Assembly (NCBI RefSeq): GCF_037126465.1
Contig: NC_088206.1
Location: forward strand, 68,885,687-68,949,686
Source: Ornithodoros turicata
Lineage: Eukaryota; Arthropoda; Arachnida; Ixodida; Argasidae
Direction: 5' to 3'
DNA length: 64,000 nucleotides
Shown here one piece after another: positions 34,103-44,759 of the stretch; the stretch's first letter is position 1, and each line of letters begins with the position of its first letter. The notes under the pieces were generated by a model. The model had not been told where the DNA came from. It did no database searches and saw only the letters and a program-made list of their open reading frames with translations. The position numbers and the translations under genes are program-made.

Positions 34103-37100
34103 ATGAGTGCTCGGGACAGAATACAGATTTTTCCATCGCGAATGTACGTACAAACCGGGCAGTTTGCCTGGAAATCTTCCGTTACTCTGCTGCTTGTTTG
34201 TGGAGGTGTTTCGCCTGAGCTCGTCTGTTCGCCTTGGTTATTGAACAAAATATAATTTTATGTCGAAATTAGCACAGATAAGTCCGTCATTATCATTATA
34301 TGATACACCAATATATCATTGATCGTTATTTTAATCGTCCTCATAATTTTCTGTCTTAACAGGGCCATGACTCTCATGAAAGGCAGACTGAAGGCAGCAC
34401 AAAAAGGGCACAGTCTTCTAAAAAAGAAAGCAGATGCCTTACAATTGAGGTTCAGAGTTATATTGAAAAAAATCGTAGAGGTACAGTTTTGCTCCCATTG
34501 CTCGTGTCCTTGCACAGGGATATTCCAGAAAGGATTTTAATGGATCCTAACATTTTGCAGACGAAATCTCTGATGGGGGAAGTGATGAAGGAGGCCGCTT
34601 TTTCACTGGCTGAAGCGAAATTCACCAGCGGTGATTTCAACCAAGTAGTCTTGCAGAACGTCACCAGGGCGCAGGTGAAAGTCAGGTCCCGTAAAGATAA
34701 CGTCGCCGGTAAGAACATTATCGTCCATATCCATGCTTTTTTAATCTAGATATTTTTTATATGACTAGTCTTAGAGGAGTTTCTGAAAATAAAATCCGTT
34801 CGTTTGTTCCAGGTGTGACACTTCCAGTATTTGAATGTTTTCAAGAAGGCACAGATAGTAAGTGTTGGAAATAGATTTTTGCAGGGTAGTGACCCATAAC
34901 GGATGTTTTAACAGAAAAGCTAGCGGCAAGCCATAAAACATTATAGAGCACTTCGTTAACCAGTCTCTGTGTAGGTTAGTGCATCTATAACTCCTTATGA
35001 AAGCAAGTACTCAGGCCAAGCAGAAGTAGGTCATCTATCTCTGCTTTCATTTCAGTCTAGGCACTAACAAAACTCTGTCGTCTGCTACTGTCCACCACTT
35101 TTGCATTGACAATTTGCATATTTTCCCCCATAAGTCCTCTCCCAAATTTTTCACCTGTTTGAAATTAATAAAAACGTATATTAAAAAAAGTGATTATGAG
35201 CAACATCGAGCCCTGTGTTTAAACAAAATGGCACTGTCATATAGTTTCCGCATCTGCTGCTTGCAGAAGACGGAGCAGACTCATCTCTTGTAGGCTACTG
35301 TCTTTAATATTTTTAGCTAGGTGACGTGAAGCTTACCTGGGCCATACTCGTAGCCTGCTCCAGAATACTGTATCATGAAACAAGATGTAGGACTTGCCCT
35401 CGCATGTTGTACATACTCGCTTCTCTAAATAGCCAACGAACTTGCGGGTCTGGCCAGGGGAGGTCAGAAGCTCGGAAAGCTGAAGAAAAACTACTTCGAA
35501 TCCGTGAAACTTCTGGTAGAGCTGGCCTCTCTGCAGACGTCTTTCATAACGCTCGACGCCGTGATCAAAGTGACCAATCGCAGAGTCAACGCCATTGAGC
35601 ATGGTACGTGATCCACCGGCAAATGGTCGGCAAATGATAGACGTGTCAGTGAGCTCCGTAAATTCCTGTTTCAGTGATCATTCCTCGCATAGAGAGGACG
35701 TTGCAGTACATCAACTCCGAGCTGGACGAACGAGAACGAGAGGAATTTTTCAGGTGAGGAGGATTTTTTTCGTGTCTTGTGCAGTTGTTTCGATGGATTA
35801 CTAAGCCAAGGTCAATAAGATCTTAAGTTATGATTTGCAGGTAGAAGACTACATCCATAGTCAGGGCCTGACTTTTTAGGGTTATACGCGATTATGCCCG
35901 ATATTTACCTCCCGATTCAAATCTGGAAGAAACGGTGTTTAACCCGGTATTTCCCAGAAAACTTCTGGATCAGGGGGATCCAAAGTTATCACAATTAACA
36001 GAGCGTGTCATGTGTCATGTTGATACTGGTGTGTCATGAGTAATATGCCGAGTAAACCAAAGATTTATGCTTGATCCAATCTGGTTCAACCAGAATTGGG
36101 TTGAATGGGGTTCAGTTCAACCCGATTACGTCCGAACTCTTGAAGCAAAATACAACCCGATATTTACCTCCCCCGATTTTGTTAAAAAGTATAACTAAAA
36201 AAAGTCATCCCCCTATCCATAGTCTACTGTGCACCGCAAAATCTACCGGGTGTGGTGGTTGGCTTCTGAGCCTCCGTGATGAATACGATTATGCTAACAT
36301 GCTACAAACGTTAGCATACTTAGTCCTACACCGTCCTCACTTTTTTGCAATATAGAAGCAATTTGCACTCGATGCGAAACTTGTTTCTTAAAGGAGCAGT
36401 GATATAACACTCAGCATTGCTGGAAACCCCTCTTCGTTCCAGTTGCCATCACGCAAAATGTTTTTCCTCAACAAATGTTTTTCCTTCTTTGAAGTTGAGT
36501 AAGTAGTACAGGGAGACATGATGATAACAGACACAGAACACAGCTCACGCATGGAGTACACAAGACACAACTGCGACTGGATTCTATGCTGGGAACGCCA
36601 GATATTCCCGTTATTTTACTGAACTCCCACCAACTTCTGTTGCTTTGCTGCAGTGGTGGTCTTCTGAGCAGCTTCTGAACTTGGATGTTGGGAAAGGGCA
36701 CGCGGCGCCATCTAAATGCCTTGCTTTCTAAATTTTTCTCGCTCCCAGCTTTTCTTCTACACTCTCTCCTTAAGATTTCTGTCCCGTTAAGTGAACTCGA
36801 TGGGGACAAATGCAAGGGAGACATGGACTGGTTTATTGAGAAAAGATAGTGGATAAACCTTGCGAGTCTTTAGCTACAGAAGCGACCTCTGCTTGGAAAC
36901 GTTCCCTGGTGTTTGTCTCACGTTCTTGTGGACGATGGCTATGAGAATTATTTTGACAATCTCCTGCCTGTGCCGCGGAGGATGCCCTCAGCTGACCGTT
37001 GCATTTTCACGATGCGTCTTCGTGCCTCCTTTGCATTTCTTGATCACATTCCAACAAGAGCAACACGGTCTGGATCTTGCACTTCTATGAAGCGAACTGT

Positions 37101-37754
37101 GACATATTCTAACTGTACCGTACCGTAAATTGTGCCGTAAGCTTCTACCGTATGTAGGGAACACTTTAAAGCGATGGTCCGAACCCAAAACGAAAGCTAA
37201 ACAGACACTGTCACGTGCTTTCTTATGATGCTGGCAGTCACTGTGCAAAGTATTTGCAGCCAAATTAAATTTACAACGAGGTATTTATAAACTAATTTTA
37301 TGGTGGGCACTCTTTCTGTCGTGGCGTCGCTATCAGCCGCTCCCGCTTTCTGTTCTACCAAGTAATGGAACCATCAATTCTAGACAAAACCTGCGGATTA
37401 AGTTTTAAATTATTCGAAGCAGTATTCAAAGATGTTTATCTCACTGACCCTTGCGACATCTGCCAAGGGTGACGTACTAGATCATGCTTATGTCATTTTT
37501 AAAGCCTTAATCGACCTAACCTTACCTTAACCTTACCTTAACCTTAGTCGACACCTCGAGACCTTACCGTTAAGTGTAATTAAGAAAGTGAAAAACTAGT
37601 GTGTTTCAGGTTGAAGAAAATTCAAGAAAAGAAGAAGCAGATTAGGGAGAGGAAAGAAAAAGAGACAGCGGAACGAAAGGCAAGAGGGGAACACATAGAG
37701 GAAGCTCCCAACATCCTTGACGACACCAAAGACGAGGACATCCTCTTCACTTAG
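34103..37754 (+). CDS. ATP6V1D: V-type proton ATPase subunit D, seven exons, complete
   Basis: Subunit D forms the central rotor shaft of the V1 sector, coupling ATP hydrolysis to proton pumping into endosomes, lysosomes and across plasma membranes of transporting epithelia. Exons are 34103-34143, 34363-34480, 34561-34708, 34813-34857, 35433-35603, 35675-35753 and 37610-37754. All use GT-AG and their phases join without a break to give 248 residues, against 247 in the human protein. Family landmarks in order: [92 protein letters not shown] and [20 protein letters not shown], with an acidic end DEDILFT. Exon 4 is only 45 bases. The ATG context (CCAAGATGAGT) is good. No defect was seen. It is a single-copy housekeeping gene in most animals. 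Confidence 0.97.
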
Positions 37755-38276
37755 GATCATTCCACGATACCTAGCTGCTGGTAGCGTTTTTGTTTGTGGG
37801 CCCAGGAGAGCGTGAAATACCACATTTTTCCAGTCATCGTTGCTCCTGTTTTGGTTCCTGATGATTATTTCTAGAAAAATGTCGTCAATGTCGGGGGTAG
37901 TCTTTTTTTTCTGCAAGAAGTATTGAGAACATTGAGAAAAAAAAAAAAAAGCACTACCCTGTTTCTTATAAGGAACTTTAATAAGTGTCGCTTTACTGTT
38001 TGTTTTGTTTACTGCGTTTGTTGCTTCCTGCCCAGAGGACGCTGGACCTTTTATGGTTCGAGCAGTGATGACATGCATATTTAAAAAGAATTTTTTTTCT
38101 TTCTTTTTGTTACGTTTTTCACTACAGATATATCGATAGGGTTGTGTGTGTCGTATTTGCAAAAGAATGCCAAGATAGCGGAAGACATGTATGTACACTG
38201 GAAGTTCGTATGATCCGAGGGGATTGACGTGTTCTGCTTAGGTTGAAAAGGGATGTAAAGTTTATGTACAGTACTG

Positions 38277-38282
38277 ATTAAA
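38277..38282 (+). terminator. Likely polyadenylation signal of V-ATPase subunit D
   Basis: ATTAAA, the commonest variant signal, about 520 bases after the stop, followed by a T/G-containing stretch. No AATAAA was noticed between the stop and this point. Confidence 0.45.
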
Positions 38283-38533
38283 CTGTGTAAACGTGGACGT
38301 GTCTAAATTGCGCTACGAGTGCGTGGATAAATTGCACACTGTTTTGTGCGAGTTGTTTTATTTTGCATCGGCAGTATTTTTTTCTTACAAGGCATCTTGT
38401 GATAACAAACACAACTCATAACACACCACACATGCATATATCTTCCACGTTAAATTACGCTCCCTTCACCACGTATTATTGAAAACACAGAGATACGTAT
38501 ATGGTGAACTGCTCATGTGATATGATGATGCGA

Positions 38534-38539
38534 TTTATT
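38534..38539 (-). terminator. Likely polyadenylation signal of the membrane glycoprotein gene
   Basis: TTTATT on the plus strand, i.e. AATAAA on the minus strand, about 265 bases beyond the stop at 38802. It faces the signal of the convergent V-ATPase gene about 250 bases away. Confidence 0.5.
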
Positions 38540-38801
38540 TACATAAAATATATATGTGCAGAGAGAGTTACTTATGCATGACGGATATGTTATACTTACA
38601 ATTGCTGTCCTGATGGGTGTGAACAATGTGCTCTGACGTGAATACACATGAACATGCATGGATGATGTGCTTTGGAACATAACCTGTAGTCAATTCCAGG
38701 ATCATAACATCTGACTAGATATACTCATCCGTTGCCCACGTTGAAAACGTGGGCAAGCTTTCAGTGGAAAAAAAAAGAAAAGACTAGTCACATTACAAAT
38801 A

Positions 38802-41092
38802 TTAAAATTCTTCGTCCGAGCTTGCAGCAAGAAGCTTGATTCGATCCGAAGCTTTCATCTTCCGTATGGTTTTCTGGGAAAAATATTCGAGAATGGTTCT
38901 TAAGAAAAATTCAATGGATAGCTGTGATGGATAGTGTAATACTTACAGGATCCAGCTGTCTGAAAGCTTTTCGTCGATAGCGGGATCTGCACCGCCGTTT
39001 ACAGCACGCAATGCACCATAACGTGCAGATGATGAGAACAGCAGCAGATACGCCACATGTAATCGGAATCAGGACGCTAAGAGCATAACTGTCCTCCTAG
39101 AGGTAGAAGCAAAGTGGTGTTAGTAAATTATTTGCTGTTGCGTGTTAATTTCTGGCTTAGTGTCCTGCTTTAATCGCGCGAATCACCGAAAATTTGGTCT
39201 CGACGTGGAAGTGACACGATTACGAAAGTTCGTAGCAGACGACCACGGTGCAGACGACAGATGACGCATGTGATTCAGCCCGATTCAGATACAAGACACG
39301 GCGAAAAGTTTTCGTAAAAGAATAATATGCTCTAGATATTAATAAAAATAAGTGAGATTTGTGAAATTATTACTTTCCACATTCCTAGGCAAAAGGAAAT
39401 CAGGAAAAGTGCGAGGTTCCTTTGCGTTCGTTAGTGGCCATTGTTGCAACGAAAAATGGCGCCTGGTTGAAACTTTGCAACTCATGTAACTACAGTCATG
39501 GAAACATGGAAATGACACAGAAAGTGTAAGGATACGGAAATAGTAGAAAGTGCTTGTGGATAATGTTTAAAAAGTTGCTTAACCATAGTGGTGCGTGCTT
39601 CGGTGCATGCTGTTCGTTATGTTCAAGAGCGCGCACAGATAGAGGGTGATGTCCACTCACGAGGAACCCCGTGTAAGTTTTTTGATATAACTGATGATAT
39701 GAAATTTCTGACGTGATTATGATGCTAAGGACCGACAGAAGAATGTTCTGCTTACCCTCCATGTAAACAACGACGACCAGAAGCTATGCACTGCAAAGGA
39801 GAGCAAAATACGTTTCAAGCATATATGATACTGTTGAATAACTGTTTGCTGAGATATGAAATACCTACCATTATGTATTTTATGCACCTCGATCTTCTGG
39901 TTCAGCGAATTGTTAGCAGAAGACACGTTAGCTGGAGATAGCGTAGTTGCGTTCACAGTAGTATTAGTGCCATTTATTGGTGGCGAGGTCACATTGGAGT
40001 ACCCAGCGTTGGGTTTAGCCGGACTAGAGGTGTTGCCAGCCTTGGTGCTTGGTAATTTCTTCATCGTTGTGCTAGGGTACGGCTTGGGGCTGGTTCTAGG
40101 GTACGGCTTTCTAGGTATGACGGCAAGAGCATGGTTCTCTGTTGCACCGCCATGCGCCTGTAAAACGAAAGTGAAAGCACAATGAGATGTCTACCCAGGA
40201 GAAAATGAAGTGGGAAGTCGACTAGTACCAGTTCGTTCCCAGTTTGCACCCACTGGTGATCAACTGGTACCAAACTGGTGGCAACTGGAAAGTGAACTGG
40301 TACCGGTTCAAGCTGGGCTTGTGGCAGTGGTAGAATTTACTATGTTGTGAAACCTCAGGGTTGCGGCGTAGCTGCAGTTCTGTATCTGCAGCGCATCGAA
40401 ATTGGGGACAACACTTGTGGCACATACAGTCTTTTTTCTTTCTTTTTTTTTTTTTCAAGAGCGACGTGTGCAGTTTTGGCGCGTCGTTTCATATTCCAAT
40501 AGGTGGTGGTGGTGGTCCTCAGCCAATCAGAGGGCTGGCACTTGTTGCGTTTGCGTTGCTAAAAATTTGGCTGTGTTCCATTGATTTTCTAAAGCGAAAT
40601 CCTGTTTGTTTAGAAGAAGGGAGGAACATAAGTGTGACTGTGTGCTCACAGAATGCCGCAGCAGAATTTGGGAGAAAAGTCACATCTTTCTGCTGCCACG
40701 TGTTGCCACCATGGGGTTCAGCCACAAGATATTCCATAGCAGACGACGGCACTGCCGTAGCAGACGACAGGACCTAAGGTGTCGTCTGCTATATGCACAG
40801 TGCGCCACTTCCGATACTCCGGCGCCGTGCACACGCTCAACATAAGACGCGACGGAGCTTCCGCACCGTGAACAGTTTTTTTCCCTTCTCTTCCACAAGG
40901 ATATTCCGTGGGAATGTCACTCATGTGAATACACGGTGATTTGCGTGTTCTGCTTCCATGTATGTGCAACGGTTGGATGTGCTGCCTTACCGCATTTCTT
41001 TCTGTTTCGGTTGCATGCACGATTCCAAGTAGTATTGCCCCTATGAGAAGGAGTCGCAGCCACTGGGGCGGACGGATCCAAACGGGCCCCAT
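38802..41092 (-). CDS. Type I membrane glycoprotein of unknown function, five exons
   Basis: I do not recognise the family. Exons on the minus strand are 40991-41092, 39869-40157, 39756-39790, 38947-39096 and 38802-38873. All junctions are GT-AG with matching phases, giving 215 residues. Residues 1-28 form a signal peptide (basic start, LRLLLIGAILLGIVHA). Residues about 35-130 are a Ser/Thr/Pro-rich stalk with a KPYPRTSPKPYPSTT repeat and seven N-glycosylation sequons (NTS, NVT, NGT, NTT, NAT, NVS, NNS). A 35-base microexon encodes residues 131-142. A single membrane helix (about 147-173, LSVLIPITCGVSAAVLIICT) is followed by CCKRRCRSRYRR, a stop-transfer with cysteines that could be palmitoylated, and a short tail ending SSDEEF. 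Small heavily glycosylated adhesion or signalling receptors look like this, but no role can be assigned. Confidence 0.8.
40705..40915 (+). repeat. Dispersed repeat F, copy 2, with three AGCAGACGAC words
   Basis: Lies in intron 1 of the membrane glycoprotein gene. It shares TTCAGCCACAAGATATTCC, the word cluster (forward at 40739 and 40759, reverse at 40781) and GCTCAACATAAGACGC with 13706-13915 reversed. The words at 40759 and 40781 face each other across 12 bases. Compared with copy 1 there is one extra word. Confidence 0.7.
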
Positions 41093-41290
41093 GGCGAGGT
41101 TCGTTGTGGTGGATGCCTTTCTACTCCTTCAACCCCTTTGGGCACATCTAGGGAGATGAAAAGGATCGATATTAGTGTCGCGATGTTCGCCCCATGTCGA
41201 TCAATTCGCATCTATTCCACTGCGTTACTGCAGTTACATATGCTTCAAAGAAACAACGCGACTTCGTTCGCCTATCTTTGTTCTATCGCT

Positions 41291-41928
41291 CAACAAAACT
41301 ACAAATAGCCTATAACACTATTCCAGAAGTAGTAGTTGTTTTTTTTTTGTTATAGATAGGTTTTGCGTTCTCGGCATTTATTTCTGGGGAGATTCGGCGG
41401 GTGTTTTTCGGCATTTATATGTTTTGCCAAATTCGGATGTTTTCGGCATTTTAAAACGTTTGGGCCGAAAACAGATACCGAAAAATCGGCAGCTATAATC
41501 ACTAGAGAAGAAGGACTACCGAGGGAGAGCATGCTTGGTAGGTGGTACATTGAGAACGAAAACAATTTCTTTTTTTTTTTTTTGAGGGTCCAACGTGTAT
41601 TTGAACCCTCTTGATCAAGGTGTTACAGGGGAAAGTTTTCCCCTTAACTATAAAGGCATGCAGCTCCGCAGGACAATATTCCCCGCATTCCGCCCGGAAA
41701 GGAGGCGAAGGAAAAACGAAAATGTGACGCGCCGGAGGAAGAAAAGTGCAATCGGGTACAGGCATTTTCGGCATATAGCACCTTATGGAAGCGTATAACT
41801 CGGAGTTTTTCGGAACATGTCTAATTAAAAACAGGAAAATAAGAAAATCTTCCGGGGTGTTCTCTGGAATTTTTCGGCAAATGCCGGAAACGCGGAATCT
41901 TAGTTATAGACTATTTGTAGTTTTGTTG
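41291..41928 (+). mobile_element. Inverted-repeat element (638 bp)
   Basis: Ends CAACAAAACTACAAATAG and CTATTTGTAGTTTTGTTG are near-perfect complements, continuing inward with TATAAC/GTTATA. The interior repeats TTTTCGGCATTT-like and GCCGAAAA words. It lies upstream of the membrane glycoprotein gene. No coding signal seen. Confidence 0.7.
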
Positions 41929-43478
41929 AACCTCCCTTTGTTTTTGTTTACTGTGCTATAACCGAGAAGCTTGGAACAGTTGCACTTTATTGCAGCGAAA
42001 CACATAGATATGTTTTTTTTTTAAATCTCTTACAGAATTTTTATAATAAAGCTACAAGAGCTACGTCGATACGGTTTTCACAGGTGGGTTATGCGGCGAG
42101 GTGGACATCCTACTGGACGATTAACTTCGCCTAAAATTAATTAATTAACTTATTCATAGATGGATGTTTTATGGGAAATGCGAGATAGCAGAATTGGAAC
42201 CAGCCATTATTTAAATCTACCCTCTCGTTTTAAATATCCTGAAAGTAGCATGTACTTCGAGCTATAAATCGCCAAAGTTGAGCCGAAAAACTGAAACCAG
42301 GCACTTCTCAAGTGCAAAAAGGGGGGAAAGGGCGCTCGCGTCGGCGTGCCACGTGCTTTGTAGCGATCGATCTGATTGGAATAAACGCTGATCTCTTGGC
42401 TAGATAGACGGCTTTCCAGCCAAGATAAGCCGAAGCGCTCGAGAAGTGCGTATTTTCGGTTTCGGCTCATTTGGATAACAAAGTTAATCAGTGCTGCCCT
42501 CGCAGCTTCAAAAGAAAAAAAAAATCTTTAAGGGATAAAAAAACAGAAAAAGAAGCGGTATAATGTAAAAGAATTACCGAAATAGAGAAGAGCAAGAAGG
42601 AAAAAAAAAAAAAGGAAAGAAGCGACTGTGGTAGAAAACCAAGATAAATCGGCACACATCCTCACAGAACAGAACAGCGATAATTCCTGATTATCACTAT
42701 TCTGTACAGAAGCAAATATATTACCGTACAATATGTGAGATGATAATAATAACCTGTGTAATGGCAGATGCACAGTGCAATGTGCATAGTACTATAATAA
42801 TAAAAAAAAGAAAAATGAAATGAGAGACCGGACCATGATTATAATATTCCGTAGAAGCCTTCACTACTCAATGAAGAAAATCGGCTGTCCTTCTGACATC
42901 TACGATATTGCAAAAGTTACTTTGATAAACGACTGCCAGAAAAAAAAAAAAGGCATCCTGCAAGCACAGCTCCTAGCAACGTTGTAATAGTTAGTAAAAA
43001 TGGTAAAAACTATTTAAAAAGAAAAAAGAAACACTTAAAAAGAGAAAGAACACTCATAAATGACGCAGTGAACGTAACTTCACCTCTCCCTTCCCTTTAT
43101 GCAAATATCGTCACAGGACACAACGCTGTCGTGTCCTATCTTGTATCCTATATTTCCTACTAGCACTATATTGTAGAGAGGAGGTTAATATCTTTGCCTA
43201 TACGTGGAGGGACTGCATGCGGAATCCCATAAATTTCCATCGGCGCATGTGGCCGCGAACAATAAGAGCAGACACAAAACAACAGGTGTGCTCTGCCGTG
43301 TACATGAATGTCAAGAGATGTGTCTTTCGTTCTCCGTATTGTACGGACATTTGCGGGTACAGACCTGCGCGTTGGCTCCACGGCATTCGCGCGTCGTATT
43401 TCTGCCGTCGTATTTTAACGCTCGGATTATCGGGTCTGGAACAAATGAGCGCGAACTGGTTTGCAGAAGAGATTCCAC
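41929..43478. other. AT-rich gene-free stretch
   Basis: No gene recognised. It contains several A-rich runs between 42520 and 43050, including AAAGAAAAA-type low complexity. Confidence 0.4.
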
Positions 43479-43578
43479 GTCAAGAGATCCAACGGGTCAA
43501 GAGATCCACCGGTGGATCTCTTGACTCGGTGGATCTCTTGACCCGTTGGATCTCTTGACCCGGTTGGATCTCTTGACC
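43479..43578. repeat. GATCTCTTGAC minisatellite, left array
   Basis: About six copies of a roughly 17-base unit, TTGGATCTCTTGACCCG. The first two units are in the reverse direction (GTCAAGAGATCC) and the rest forward, so the centre near 43504 is a palindrome. The same unit makes the array at 47338-47560. Confidence 0.85.
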
Positions 43579-43758
43579 TGTCACAGGGTTGATTCTTTCG
43601 TCCCCTTTGTGTTACGCCGTTAACTCTAACATGCGCTATGCAGAAAGTATTCGGATCGAAATACGAGGCAGTCGTTTCATGTGCGGTATAAATCAAAATA
43701 AAAACTCTGATGGCAAATTCAATATCTCATTTTTATTGATTCAGTTAATTGCTTTGTA

Positions 43759-43973
43759 CAGTGCTGGACAAAAGTTCACGGAACACGCTCTGGCGCATTC
43801 CTTCCTGATTGTGAAACCCTACCGGCGAATGTAACTATACGGACTTGCAAACAGGTGACTCGGTTACCTAGGCACATGTCTAAGTCCGTACGGTCTCATT
43901 TCCTGTTAGCGTGTCACTGTGAGGAAGAAAGGAATGCGCCGGAGCATGTTTCCTAAACCTTTGTCCAGCACTG
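43759..43973 (+). mobile_element. Tc1-type MITE (215 bp)
   Basis: Ends CAGTGCTGGACAAAAGTT and AACCTTTGTCCAGCACTG in inverted orientation, with TA on both outer sides. The arms continue with GGAACA-GC and GCGCATTCCTT, and a second inner pair (ACGGACTT/AAGTCCGT) faces across the centre. CAGTGCTGG ends plus a TA duplication are the hallmark of Tc1-type elements. No transposase is present. Confidence 0.85.
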
Positions 43974-44009
43974 TACAAATCCAATTCAAAACGCAAATGG
44001 AAACTAAAA

Positions 44010-44717
44010 TTATACATCCGAGGGAAGTACCCCAACCGAAGCAATTTTGTCCAAATACACTTCCAGATCTACAAATGAGACTGGGCTCGCGCTCATGTAT
44101 GAGAGCGTGGTGTCCATCTCCTGCAAGAGTCCTCGGTTCCTCTCTTCGATGGCAGTCGATGTCGGCGTCGGCACAGCGATGGGATCAAGCATGAGTGCTT
44201 GTATCCTGTTCTGTGTAGCGTGCTGGGTGACACGCAAGAACTCCAGGAATTCCGTGAAGTTCGGGTGGCGGGATGTGAAGCGGCTGTGTAGGCCGTTATG
44301 CCAGCCTTCGACCATGTTCGTTGTCCTGGGGCCCCGGTTGCCAAATTGTCCCCAACGATCCCGCAGTAGCGCGTTTGAGAGCCAGTAGCCTGTGTAGTAG
44401 CGTCCAAACTGGTCCACTCTTGCTGCATGAAGCGGCGACAGACAGGGCTTCGCAGACAGGAGGTCGCTGGCGAACTGCAGACGAAAGTCGTCCGGAACGA
44501 ACGGCAGGTGCCTCACACGAATGAACCACCTGTTGAGTTCACCGTTCTCTCTGCAAACCGTCCTCAGTCCGAGCTCATCACGTTTCTTGTTTATGGCCTT
44601 TGCGTAATGGAAAGCGCAGCCTCGAACCTGTGCAACAAACAAGCGGACGACATTTCAATACGGTTAAGTGCGTAGTACGAATCGGGCGAGCAGTAGTTTT
44701 TCGTGAACGGGTCATAG

Positions 44718-44759
<42 letters not shown>

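Noticed and set aside
37596..38198. 200-codon minus-strand frame
   Set aside because: It overlaps the last V-ATPase D exon antisense and its 3' UTR, is low complexity (Lys, Phe runs), and has no recognisable domain.
44047..44388. 113-codon plus-strand frame
   Set aside because: Antisense shadow of the MULE transposase last exon.
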